Of a stretch of DNA of 64,000 bases, positions 36,501-48,900 are shown in pieces (positions within the stretch are counted from its first letter, which is position 1; every line of letters begins with the position of its first letter). Below the pieces are notes generated by a model that worked only from the letters and a program-made list of their open reading frames with translations, was not told where the DNA came from and did not search any database. The DNA is taken from positions 14,400,931-14,464,930 of the forward strand of contig CAIIXF020000003.1 in the NCBI GenBank assembly GCA_903813345.2. The letters run 5' to 3'. This stretch comes from Owenia fusiformis (lineage: Eukaryota; Annelida; Polychaeta; Sabellida; Oweniidae). Both the position numbers and the translations under genes were made by a program.

Positions 36501-39478
36501 AGATTTTAGAGATAAAGTATGTAAAGGTATTATCACCACATGCAATTCAACACTTATGGATTTTCATTTAGGTGCGGAAACTGACTTTTATCAATAAGTG
36601 AAAATATATAATTTCATTGTTACCAGCCAGCCTGAAAAAATATATAATAAATAAAAGTGATAGTTTTGATAAAAGTTAAATTACCAAAATTAGCAATAGA
36701 TTTGATAATTATCAATTGTTTTTATAAATTATCAGATAATGCTCATTTCACACGGGCCCTTTTCCATGAAACATTTGCTAGAAATAGTTATCAATAAAAG
36801 TGATAGTTTTGATGTAACTAAAATTATAAATGTTAGTTATAGTTTTGATAATTATTAATATTATCTGATATTATCAGATGAACATTTGTCCTAACTTTCT
36901 TGATTTAGTGAAAATATGACAATTAGTGAGAGTTTTGATAATTATCTTTATTATCTATTTTCACGTAGGCAACATTTGCCCAAGACTTCAAAAAATGTTC
37001 GTGATAAAAAAGTGCTGGAGAAATAATTGCCATTAACGATAATACTCAAATCAGCATGTTTAAGGAAAACAGCGAAACTTGTGGCAATGTTTGATAAAAG
37101 CTACCATTCAAATGACATGGGGCTGGAAAAGCAAATAAAACTGACTTTCCGGACCTACCTCCATATCTCCCTGCCATTAAGAGTCGACCCTTTTAATGGA
37201 ATGATAAATAATTCTGATAAAGTTACTAAACAAAAAAATGAATGGTTTTATATTGGTCATATACAAAAATATAATTTAACACTACGCCATGTTTTTTTCA
37301 TTTTCAAAAAATATATACTGAAGGATTTAAACTACTGACTGCAAACTTCTATGATATTTTCAGTAAGGGAACATTTTATATCAATTGGAATTCACATCTG
37401 TCCTTACAAATTGATAGTTGTGGAAAAAAAGTAAGTAAATTTAATCAATTGTTTTACCATTTTACCCCCCCCCCCTCTCCAAATTAAATTGAGTTAAGGT
37501 TGGTTGTCCAGCCCCGGGGTTCAACATTATAACATGAGTAGCTTCACTTTTCAAAATATATAGTCAACATTTGTCAGGGAAACAACAAAGATATTTAGGT
37601 GGCGTGCAGATGAGTGTTAGGTAGATTGTCGGCTAGATTGTCCCCATTGAAAAGAATGTGAAGGATAATTTAAGTTTGACAAATTATGCAAATATTATAC
37701 AAGTGTGGTCATACTAAAATTATAAAGCATGTCAATTTTAGATTTTAGAGATGAAGTATGAGAGCCTTGTAATTCAGCTCTTCCAGATTTACTCTGCTTT
37801 AAACTTACAATGGAATGCTATTGATTCTGATATATTTACAAAAAATGACGCAACTTCATAATTTTCATCAACAATAGAATTCAACTATATCTAGTTCTTT
37901 TATTTTTTTGCAAATCACAGCTTAAAACTAATGATTGCAAACTCCTCCAACATAATCATTTAATAGGGAAAATTCTATATCAATTGGGATACACATATAC
38001 CCTTACCAACTGCAAGTTGCGGAAAAGTTTGCAATTAATTTTTTTAGCATCGATTACCCCCACCTCTCAACATTGAGCTGTCTCGAGGCTGTTTTGGGGT
38101 CATGTAAAGTTATGAAATCAGAGCTTCATTGTTTGTGATAATTGTTACAATGACAAAATGATATAAAATTTTTAAGGGATACTAAGATACAATAGTTGAT
38201 GGTGTCAGGTACAGATTGTATCACTTGATAAGGTTTTATGATTCTATTAGGCATGCATCTTGGGTGGGTTGGATCACTCAGTACCATCCTTTTACTTAAC
38301 CCTTTATACTCCAGTTTGAAGCCACTTTTTAGTCATTCTTCTATCAAAATACCTAAACAGTGGCCTTTGTATCAGTCCACCTTTTAGTCATTTTAACCAC
38401 ATAATGACTAAACAATGGATAAGGCCACAGAGTCCACTAAATCGGAGCCAGCACACCTTTTAGAACATGCCTGAACAAAGGGCAACAGTAAAAATCTCTT
38501 TGAAATGGTCTACAGATCATGTCCTAGACGTTTTGGTAAAAATTATTTAGTCGCTTACCAAATTGATGATCCTCTGACATTATTCGCACCATTAAACCCT
38601 CGTAATATCCCCACTAATTCCAAATTAGATCTCAATGGTAATTCTTGACCAGTTAGATTTATATAATATTTCCATTTCTTGTATTTCCACAAGTCTTGCA
38701 TACATATCAGATTTGGTTCAAGCACACTGAAATCCCCCCACTGTACATCTACCCTCCTTGACGATATGAAAACGTTTACTAAACAGTCTACAATTGATTT
38801 AACAGCTTCAAATATTTCTGGATCAGTTTTCGCATCAACGTGGATGCAATAGTAATTCCATGGTCGGTATATAGCGTGGAGAAGTCGTTCAAATTGCTCC
38901 ACATCTTTGTAAAGTAGAACATCAAAAGCCAATGGAAAATCATATTCTGCCGAGTTTACAGGATTCAAAATGTATTTACGTGTTTCGTGGAACTTTTCGC
39001 AGTCTTCACAAAGTTTTATGTAATCTGAAGGGATATGAGAAATTTTTCGAGCGATGTCCATATAGTTTTGAGCATTTTCAATCACTTCAGATTTATTCAT
39101 GAAAATCGCACTACAGTTTGTTTGGAGCACCTTGGATATTGGTATTCTGTCTTTTGTTTCTCTCGTTAAATTGTACTTTATAATCCTCGGATGTTTTTTA
39201 ATCCTCTGGAAAATGTCAATTCCATGATCTTCTTTGATCCCTGGATAATTTTCAATCTGCTGATTATATTTGATCCCGTGATCACCTTTAATCTCTTGAT
39301 TCTCCTTAATCCCTTGACTTATAGCTGGGTTATGCTTGACTTGTAGACTACCTTTAATCCCTCGATCATCGTTAATGCTGGATTCTAAACTAGTCAATGC
39401 AACCCATATTGTACCATACGTAACTATAACATTCAAAATGAAAAATAATTTACAAATGTACTTTACTTTTCTACCCAT
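33557..39478 (-). CDS. GCNT-like (core-2 type) beta-1,6-N-acetylglucosaminyltransferase, copy B
   Basis: Golgi GT14 enzyme that adds GlcNAc in beta-1,6 linkage to O-glycans, using UDP-GlcNAc. Three coding exons: 38559..39478, 34165..34400 and 33557..33870, with GT..AG borders and compatible phases, giving 489 aa. I take the ATG at 39476-39478 because copy A shares it and a type II anchor follows directly: a transmembrane segment at about residues 10-29. The stem (about 40-105) is an unusual run of GIK-x(3-8) units. The catalytic domain starts near residue 180 (FPLAFDVLLYKD) and contains YRPWNYYCIHVDAK, WGDFSVLEPNLICM and YYINLTGQE. HPDETFF holds the Glu equivalent to the GCNT1 catalytic base. 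Human GCNT1 is about 428 aa, the difference being the long stem. Intron 1 holds a 3.5-kb transposon. Confidence 0.93.
34546..34770 (-). repeat. Decayed partial duplicates of GCNT exon 2 start
   Basis: The exon-2 5' end and its acceptor (TTTTAG, then GTCAAAAGGTGATCACGAA, real copy ending at 34400) recur near 34,546-34,605, and more decayed near 34,690-34,750. Copy A shows a related decayed fragment near 18,530-18,580. The copies lack the rest of the exon. Confidence 0.7.
34993..38471. mobile_element. 3.5-kb MULE-like transposon in GCNT-B intron 1
   Basis: A perfect 12-bp TIR (GGCATGTTCTAA at the left, TTAGAACATGCC at the right) and a perfect 9-bp target duplication TGAACAAAG (34984-34992 and 38472-38480). 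GCNT-A has the empty site with one TGAACAAAG (about 18,731-18,740). A 9-bp duplication fits Mutator-like or hAT-like superfamilies by length. No transposase is recognisable. Related ACTTAACCCTCTATACTCCA-like blocks occur in both ends. Confidence 0.88.
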
Positions 39479-39989
39479 GGATGCTTGATAAACACTTGTT
39501 TTAAAAAAACTCGTACCCAAATCAAAATAGATCATTATATTATATTGATCTTTTTCATATTTGAATAATTGCATCATTGATTATTTGGGCTAATAACGTG
39601 AACTATCATTTTCGATTGTTGATTTTTAATTGTTTTTTAAATGTCAATGACAAAACAGTTTTATGGAGCTGACCTAGCTACAGCATTGGTTTTATTTGCC
39701 CAGCTGGGCTGTTAGGTTTTATTTTTTATTTTCATTTATTTCGACATAAATTGCATCACTGTCAAAACATTTTATCAGAAAATTGATTTCAGGCAGGCAA
39801 TTCAAATGCTAATCCAGTCAATATTACTACGTACACATATTTGAAATAAAAATTTAAAAGAAATTCCTAGTAATTTCCAGGTTACACAGGATAATGAAAT
39901 CTCCCTATCTTTCGCATTCTTTACACACCTAGATGTGTTCCACTTTATTAGTTTCACTGAACTTGATTTACTCTTTTAAAGGTTGAGAA

Positions 39990-40330
39990 ATACCAATGTG
40001 TCCTCTTCGCCGAAACAAATCTTAGGTTTCGTAACACAAATAATTGGGTTTGAGTAGGAAATAAAGTTACTTCAATATCTGGTGTTTAATGAAAAGGGTC
40101 TGAACATATGTTCAAAAGTTTTTGAAAAGAAAATTCTTTTCTGGACTCTATGAATGTGAACAGTTATAATAGAAGGCTTGGACATTCCAAGATTCATTGT
40201 TTTCAAAAATAATTGCTACAGATCAGCAACAAGTTGATATCACAGACAGTCAATAGTCTAACATGTCGCCCTAGGTGTTTTCTAAAAAAAGTCGGTAGAT
40301 GTACTAAAGTTCCTCTACAATCTGTAGCAA
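39990..40330 (+). repeat. Copy of SF3B3 intron sequence plus CTACAGATCAG MITE
   Basis: About 39,990-40,265 matches SF3B3 intron DNA at about 60,420-60,730 in the same + orientation (AAACAAATC.TAGGTTT, then AAGGGTCTGAACAT). The MITE with ends TTGCTACAGATCAG and TCTGTAGCAA is 118 bp long here (40213..40330) because of extra internal sequence. Confidence 0.75.
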
Positions 40331-40396
40331 TTTCATTACAAAAAACTAAATCTCTTAAAATAAGAGTACTTTGTATCTTTCCTTTCCGAAAACCCT

Positions 40397-40476
40397 GTAG
40401 AGATGCACACGAGGTCTGAACACAGTCCACTATGTGGTAGAGACACCTCTCATACAGATCATACTTCCCTATAAAG
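40397..40476 (+). pseudogene. SF3B3: SF3B3 exon fragment (inverted relative to the gene)
   Basis: GTAGAGATGCACACGAGG encodes VEMHTR, followed by SEHSPLCGRD, matching the SF3B3 exon at 61135..61239. A 1-bp deletion after GGTAGAGAC shifts the frame, and three bases are missing near the end. The fragment runs to the exon end followed by GTGGGT where the gene has the donor GTGAGT. It was therefore copied from genomic DNA, not from spliced RNA. It lacks the first exon codons. Confidence 0.88.
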
Positions 40477-40539
40477 GTGGGTTTTTGGCCAAATATTTGG
40501 GTCATGATGCTATGGTAACCAGACGCCTTTATAACCCCC

Positions 40540-43500
40540 CTATCACACAAAACTAGTACTTACCCGTTCTTGCCAGTCCTACGAAAACGTCGTAAACCGG
40601 GCTCAATCTGGCTGTGGTCGGGAAATATGTCTAAAATAATTAGCTACTTCGTTCATAAACAGTCTTCAATACGTCCATCTCATTCGCAGTTCGTTCAGGT
40701 CGCACCACGTCGGTGTGCAACGTCGTATAAAGCTTCCCTTAGTCTAGAAGGTCATCATGACCTGGTTACAGAATGGTATGGTCGCCATCGAATTTTGAAT
40801 CGATTCAAAATTCTGAATCACATTCCCCGTCCGGGAAAGTCCATGAAGTTCGTAAACAGACCGTAGAACGTTGTAGCTACGTTCATTCAGTTCGCACACA
40901 GTTTAAAACCGATTCGGCAAAGTTTTGAAGAACGCAGTGACAACTGGTTCTGGTGTCTGGTGTGATAGCTATTTTTGTTAATTCGTTCATAAGCAGTTTT
41001 TAATACGTTCATCTCGTCTTTATTCCGTCTGCAGTACCACCCTATGCTTAGTGAGCGGACCTAATTTCAAGGGCGATGGTAAAGACGAGACAGGGCGCCC
41101 AAACCTAACTATGGCGGACCAGCAGTAAGTTTATTTCTCTAAGTTCTACTCTTTATTGGCCATGTGCTGGCCTGTAACTAGGTGCACTGATGCTTCAGAT
41201 GCCCATAATTAGATTTGTAATGTAAGAAAGATTCATACTTATATGTGAAATGGATACGAAGTGATGTGAAAAGAAAAATTAATTTTCTGCATATTTTTTT
41301 TTCGATTATTTTCAAAATAATGATACTTCTCCTGCATAGAATTCCTTGATATTGCATGTAATTATTGTTGATGAACGTATTTATATCGTAAACCCATCCA
41401 TTTCCCAATTTGAGCCGTAATTGCAGTCAAATCAGGAGATTTTGATTCCTCGAAAGGAAGAGCAATGGTTATGGTAATAAAAGCATGTTTGGACGAGCCG
41501 TGGAATAGGGATTACATTTATCCTGTTTATTTTCAGATATGTGGGATTCCAGTGTTACTACTGTCACGGAAAATCAAAAAACTTTGATGAAATAATACAC
41601 CACCTGATCAATAAACAATTTACACAATGTATTAACAGTGATTATGTTGTCTCAGAAAAAATAAATCTGACAAAAGTTTATCCCACAGTGCAGAAACTTG
41701 TGACTACATCTGTCATGTTAACAACCTCTGACTACATCTGTTATGTTAACAACCTCTATCTACATCTGCCATGTTAAAAACCTCTGACTACATCTTCCAT
41801 GTTAACAACCTCTCACTACATCTGTCATGGTAACAGCCTCTCACTACATCTGTCATGGTAACAACCTCTGACTACATCTGTTATGTTAACAACCTCTAAC
41901 TACATCTGCCATGTTAAAAACCTCTCACTACATCTGTCATGGTAACAACCTCTCACTACATCTGTTATGTTAACAACCTCTAACTACATCTGCCATGTTA
42001 AAAACCTCTCACTACATCTGTCATGGTAACAACCTCTCACTACATCTGTTATGGTAACAACCTCTGACTACATCTGTTATGTTAACAATCTCTAACTACA
42101 TCTGCCATGGTAACAACCTCTGACTACATCTGCAGTGTTAACAACCTCTGATTACATCTGCCATGTTAACAACCTCTCACTTCATCTGTCATATTAACAA
42201 CCTCTGACTTCATCTGTCGTGTTAACAATCTCTGACTACATCTGTCATATTAACAACCTCTGACTACATCTGTCATGTTAACAATCTCTGACTACATCTG
42301 TCATATTAACAACCTCTGACTACATCTGTCATGTTAACAATCTCTGACTCTATCTGCCATGTTAACAGCCTCTGACTACACTTGTCATGTAAATAAAGTC
42401 TGACTTCATTTATTATGTTAACAATTTCTGAATACACCTGCCATGTTAACAACCTTTGACATCAACAATCTCTGACTACATCTGTCATGCGTCTAATTTT
42501 TTATGACTTTGGCAACATTTGTTAAAAAGTGTGGGCCAGTTACCATGTATACAATTTTAAAATTCTTTTAAGTTATTCTGTTTATTCGTTCAACAACCAA
42601 CACTTTTTGATAAATCATAAAATCAAGTGACTACATGTTTTGCAAGTTTTTACCATTGATTGAAGCCTATGACAACCTTGCCCAAATTCATTAATTTATT
42701 AATTGACAGTGTACATTTTAGCTGAATTTAGCAGTACACGTAGCAGCTAAGTGCTTGCCCATAGCCACTCCTCTTCGCAAATTACATCGCCATTGCTCGT
42801 CATCGAAATTATGATCGCCGAATAGTAAACATTCATTTTGTATTGGATGTACATAACTAGAGACCGCCTTATTTCGCATATATGAAAAAATAAAACATAT
42901 CTAGGTACATGTATCTTTATATGTGACATCGATCAGGAATTATTGACATATTGACAATATTAGGTTGTAATTTCTTGCGGTAAATTCAAATTGTATCTTT
43001 AAACGACTGTTTCATCTTAACTATTCGTTTTATTGGATGTAAAACAAACGGTATGCATAGTTTAACATCTTTCACTTCTAAAACAGCATAAAATATCACA
43101 ATACCATCACCTAATGCTGCAATAATACGACTTAAAATGTTATGGTACTGATATTCTTTGGTTTTTGGGCGCCATGCCTCGTCTTTACCATCACCCTTGA
43201 AATTAGGTCCGCTCACTAAGCATAGGGTGAGTACGTTGGTATCAAATTTAGATCGGGTTAAATTGTGCGTTCGTCTCGTCTACACAACGTATCCAAGCAG
43301 TTCAATTACGTCCTTAATCAGTTAAAACCAATTAGTTGACAATTAGTTGTACTTCGTTCTCAATACGTCCTAATATGTTACTGAATTATCCACCAAATTT
43401 CCATACGGTTGAACTCGTTCTAAAATAGTAAACTTTATGAGAACCTACTGTGAACGAACGTTTATAAACGGGAAGGACGTTAATCGGTGAGTTGAGTCTG

Positions 43501-43872
43501 TCTACGAACAGAATGAACGAGCTACAAACGGACTAGATTGGGGTACTCACGGCTGCAATTTACGCCTGACTACACAACGTCGTAATACGTCCCTAGTAGG
43601 ATTGAAGTACGACACTTCCGTTCGTAGTGTGTCCCCAGTGCGTCAAGGTCGTCTTAAGTACGTTGTCACTCGTTCTGATTGCAGAACGCAACGATCACCA
43701 GAAAATTTTGAGCATGCTCTAAGTTCTAGGGGACCTACTCGTTCGAGTAGTTTCATGAAGTTTGTAAACAGATCCCAAACGGTTCTTAGTGGGTTCTTAG
43801 TACGTCAAATCCGTTCGTGCACCGTTTAAGCCCGTTTTCGAGAACGTAGTGAGAACTAGTTTGGTGTGATAG
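40540..43872. mobile_element. Long-inverted-repeat DNA element(s) with CTATCACAC termini
   Basis: The outer ends are CTATCACACAAAACTAGT and ...ACTAGTTTGGTGTGATAG. A further inverted terminus, GGTGTGATAG, sits at 40,959-40,968, so the left arm alone (40540..40968) looks like a complete 0.43-kb MITE. Inner arms at about 41,040-41,100 and about 43,165-43,232 are also inverted copies (CTTAGTGAGCGGACCTAATT). A 3.3-kb element with complex long TIRs, or two related MITEs around older DNA, would both fit. There is no transposase. The only clear interior feature is the 28-bp minisatellite. Confidence 0.7.
41690..42500. repeat. 28-bp minisatellite, about 28 copies
   Basis: The unit is AACCTCTGACTACATCTG followed by TCATGTTAAC, with variants (TTATG, CCATG; CTCAC for CTGAC). 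It is degenerate at the right end. Confidence 0.93.
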
Positions 43873-45072
43873 TAGGGTTACTGGTTAAATTTATTGCTTA
43901 TTTTTACAAAAAAAACAAAAGGAAATCCTACGATACATGAGGTGGTTGAGGGCAAATATGAAAAATATTCATAAAGTATTACGATTTTTAGAATAGAACT
44001 TTTGATAAAAAGATTTTTTTTTCAAGAGAAAGATTACTATTGAATTGCTTAATGAATAGGCGCATGACATGGTAAACATCAGGCCTGTAGCCAGGATTTG
44101 TCAAAAAGTTCCACGGGGGGTTCACTTTTGACAACATTGCCCCAAAAAATGGCCAAAATCACTTCAATTACTCATGACTTAGACAAGCTAGCATCAGTAG
44201 TGAAACATGAGCCAAGTATCAGATGTTCTGAGTGAACAAATTCCCAAGATGGGGAGAAATAAGAGGAAATTTTAGTATATCTTAATTGCATTAAAACACT
44301 GTAAATCATGTAAATCTTGTAAAACTTTTAAATCTTGTAAATTACATTTTTCGATGTTTAAGATATGAAGTCAAAATGGTGAAAAAGCATTGAAAATGAC
44401 TTAATATGATTTAAAGAAAATTTTGCTGTTTTTTTCATTATATTTAGTTGTAAAACGGCCTATAATTGCAAACTGTTATGAAATGGCACATCCCTATCCT
44501 TTTCTATCCTATAAAAGCTGTCATTTAAATTGAATTGATTTGTGAATGTTAGCAAAACATATCTGCTCTGTTCTGTTTAGAGCCTTTAGATTGAAAACAA
44601 ATGAGTTCTTAGGCTTTTAAAAGTAACCTGCCATATAATTTATGAATTAAGATTGTGTATGAGAATGATGGTACCAGGTCACACTAGTAATACATCCAGG
44701 GTAGCATAATATACATCTTCAATGTTGACGTGAGGACAATCAATTTCAAAAAGAAGTTGTCACATTTCACATTCTGATAACATTAGGTGACTTCAATATA
44801 GGCCAAAGTGGTTTTAACTTCATATGGAGCCTTTCAAGTCTTATCATTTTTCAGATACTGACACTGATATCTGAAACCAAATGAATAGTCCCTAAAATTA
44901 CATGAAATTACAAGATTTACACGATTTACAGTCTACCACACAGTGAACTGATAATTACCACATTACCTATGCAAGTTACAGTCTTATATCTACGCAGAAA
45001 AGTTGGTAGAGATCTGCCTACAGGTTGAAGTGAATAAAAATCAGGTGTATCTGGGTAATTTATAATTTCTCT
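43873..45072. other. Non-coding flank upstream of P450 A
   Basis: No gene was found. About 44,510-44,760 resembles about 57,040-57,290 downstream of P450 B, suggesting the tandem P450 duplication once extended further. About 44,290-44,350 is AATCTTGTAA-rich low complexity. Confidence 0.55.
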
Positions 45073-45838
45073 CAAAACACAGTGTCAACGGGAATAATCG
45101 GAAGTCAATAAAAACAGATCTCTAAATGACTCAGACTCGGATTAAATGAAACTGGATTAAAATGCAAAGATGGCGGATCACAGATTTTTTCAATGAGGGA
45201 CCTGTCAATTTTGAAACCCACGATTAAAAAATGTGCATGGCAATTACAATTGTAAATGTTTCGCCTAATTTATTGCAGAGGAACATGAAAATATACAGAT
45301 CATTCGCATTACATATCTAAATTTACAGTCTACCAGCTATAACACATAGTGTAGTATACCATTATACATACAATCTGCAATTTTAAGAACTGAAGAACTG
45401 AAATGTCTAACAAAATATAAGCATACACACTTCTAATGAAATTCATATTTTTACTTATTAACAATAAAGAAATTGTTATGTAGCAAGCATAATAGAGAGG
45501 TTACACGATTTTAAGAGAATGTGTACATTAATTGATTTTGAATGTTTTATCTCATTTAAAAGTAAACAAGAAATGACCAATAAGAAGAAAGGGTCTTAAA
45601 ATTTTCTCCTCAAGTGTTTATAATGTGATAATTCCTATTTGCTATTTTTCCCTAAAATTTGTTCAACCAAAAACATCCATTAAAAACAGCATGATAATTA
45701 TCTGGGAAAAATCTGGGACTCGGCATTTTCTGCATTTAAATCCTGTGTGTATTGAATCCGCGTCCGAGTCCAGTATTTAGATATCCGGTTTTAATTGACT
45801 ACCTATTCAATTATTCCCGTTGACACTGTGTTTAGAGT
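45073..45838. repeat. Imperfect ~100-bp inverted repeat upstream of P450 A
   Basis: CACAGTGTCAACGGGAATAA at 45,080 onward is inverted as TTCCCGTTGACACTGTG at about 45,815-45,831. Similarity continues inward (GTCAATAAAAAC.., GACTCGGA..). The right arm is also upstream of P450 B (about 52,490-52,600), but the left arm is not. The arms may be MITE termini, placing P450 promoter sequence inside transposon-derived DNA. Confidence 0.7.
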
Positions 45839-45923
45839 GAAATGATGTACTACCCAGATACCTGTACAGCAAAGATAAGAGGTTGTTTGAAAGGCCAACA
45901 CAGAGATTTACAAATCATCCAAA

Positions 45924-48900
45924 ATGCTACCAGTTATTCTTTTCATATTTTCTCTCATTTTATTGTGGATTATACAGAAGAAGGTTTCGAAACGATTGGA
46001 TATTCCAGGTCCAAAAGGAGTGCACATTTTTGGCAATGCCTTTGAACTGAGTTCACAAACTCCATATGTCCAGTTACACAAATGGAGTAAGAAATATGGT
46101 GGTGTTTTTAAAATTCAAATATTCAATGAAGAAATCGTTGTGTTGAATGAAAATGATGCTGTAAGAGAAGCCCTGTTATCAGAAGATTTTGCAGGACGAC
46201 CATATTCATGGAGGACCAACTTTTCAACCCCTGGAGGTTACAAGGACATTGCATTCCGAGATTCATCACAAGGTTGGAAAAAACTTCGAAAAATCGCTCA
46301 TCGTGGCCTTAAGCAGTTTGGGGATGGCATGGACAGAATAGCTTTATTGGCATCTGATGAGATCCAAGACTGTATTATGAGATTCAAAAGTAATGGTGAG
46401 ACTCCATTTGACCCCCGGGAAGCTGTGGAAAAATGTATAGCAAATATCATGTCTAGTTTGGTAAGTTCTATCACACATTAATCACCAGATACAATCCAGG
46501 GGATACTCTTCGATACATAGTCGTCCAAAAACTAAATTATTATATGTTATTTGATATAAAAAATTGGATGGCCAACGCATTATGCCAACAAGGCGATTGG
46601 TGGCTAATAATATAAGTTATTGAATGATTTGAGGTGCAATGCAGGATATATTCTGCTCGAGAAATTACGCATTGGAACGAGACGAAGTCGAGTGCCAATA
46701 CAGAATATCGAGAGGAGAATATATCCTGTATTGGACTTCGAATTATTCTATAACGTTTTCGTCGTGTGATCTGATCATCTGCATTGCTACTGCTTAATTT
46801 TACAGACCATACGATAATGTATCAACTTAAATACACTGTATAAAAAACCAATAGTATACATTTTATACTACATCCAACACATTTGGTTTGAATGGGTGAA
46901 ATGGCTTTCATTATGCTTAACCACTGATTTAGAAATTCATTAATGTTGGGTCAGATTTTTTTATTGTGACTAATTTATCACTCAAACTCCCCAATATAAA
47001 ATTGTTCTTCAAAATTTGACCTATTTGTTGACCTCATAAATGTAGCTCAAAATAAAACACAATGACTAGAATAACCCCAAAGAATAAATGCATGCTCATA
47101 TATTATTGTTGATACATTTCAATTTATTTCAAGCTGGTGGGAGAATCCATTGATGACAACTCAGAAGATTACCATTCGGTCCGCTTCATTGTAGAGTCTG
47201 ATAAAAGAATTGCACCATCAGGACCAGGCGCTGAGCTTGACATGTTTCCCTGGCTCAGATTTTTTGGAAACGAGTCATACAAAATTTTGAAGGAAACTGT
47301 AGTGAAGCGAAATAAATTGTTTTCATCTTGGATGGAAAAAACTGAATACAAGGTAATGTTGTATCTTGATTGAAAATGGACAAATGGCTGAATAAGAAAA
47401 CTAATAGAAAATACACTATACTGTATGCTGGGCTTGAAACTGTACATGAAATATAACCTATACAAACATAAGAGATGTAACTGTTATCTTTGACATAATT
47501 CACTAATACTTACTTAAAAAATACAAAAAGATAATGGTTGAAGAGTTTTTATCTGTTATTGAACATTACATAGCTGAGCAAATGAGAGGTCCAGAGTCCG
47601 ATTTGCCCTGGTTCCAGTTCCATTTGAAACAATTACTGGCTAAAAGGTTACCCTGCGTGCAGAGTCTAGTTAAACGAAGCTCTCTTTTAAGAAGTGAAGT
47701 CAAACGAATGCAAAGGGTACTAAAAGGTTGTCTATTAAATTTAAATTCACACATAGCCTGGTAAGGTGTGTCCGATTCCAGCCAATCCAAAGAAAGTATT
47801 TTTTATGACAGCAGTGCGTGAAATAATCAACAACGCATTTGTTTTATGTTGTCGTCATGGTGAAGGAACTGGACTCACTTAGTTGCTAATTTTGGAAAGC
47901 AACACCTTCAAGAAATGGTCATTCCACAATGCACTGAGTCAACAGGTCAAAGGCTTAAATCCTTAAATATTGAGCTTTAATTTTTCCAATTTCTCCATTA
48001 AAAACCCGGGACAAATGGCAACATTTTTGAAATTTGTTTTCTCAACTTACACGTTTATTTAGCAGTTATGTCCCTATCATTGAATATATGCCTAAGGTTT
48101 GTCACCAATATAGCCCGAGCTTGCGAGGGTTATATTACGACAGACTTTTATATCATGGCTACGTTATATCAATGACGCCACGTGTCTGTGTGCGAGTGAA
48201 ATTAGGAAGAAATGAAACATGACGTCCCGATGACGTCATAAGATTGTCATGGTGAAAGGTTTGGCGGCTATACAGGAATATATAGCCGACCTTCAGCTCC
48301 ATTGACTTCAATACAAATGCTTCGCTGGGTATGTAATACAAGTTTATAGTTGATAGATGAATTTGCACAGTGATGACTCTAGAAGTGTATGTGAAGTGCT
48401 GCAACAACACCATAAACAAGGAGACATCACAAAGGACGAGGTCTATGGAGTTCTGCAAGACCTTCTTATAGCTGGTAAACTATATAAAATGGCAACTCCT
48501 CAAAGTAGCAAGTCCAATCAAACAAAACATATTTTATCATCTAACCACTCTTCATTTTGAATAGATAGTTCACATGTATTTGTTAGTCTCTCATCCCATA
48601 TGCCCGCCCATATGTCACACTTTCAAACTATTCTTTTCTAAATAACAATATCCAGATACCATTAAAAATTTGACAAATACTGATATTGTGTGCCGGCATT
48701 GTAAATTTCTTGGAACAGGTATCGCAACAACATCCACAACTTTGAAAGCATTTTTGTTGATTTTGGTCAACAAACCCGATGTCCAGAAAAAGATACAAGC
48801 TGAAATTGATAATGTCATTGGAGATGGGCGACTGCCAACTTTCGCTGATAGGCATAACATGCCTTATTCACAAGCTGCAGTTTTTGAAATTCTTCGCTAC

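Noticed and set aside
36365-37338. Possible transposase in the MULE-like element (frames of 68 and 103 codons)
   Set aside because: Neither peptide shows a DDE-type or zinc-finger motif that I can recognise.
47534-47764. 76-codon intronic frame identical in both P450 genes
   Set aside because: Identity is explained by the conversion/duplication tract, since flanking non-coding DNA is equally identical. There is no family match or splice context.
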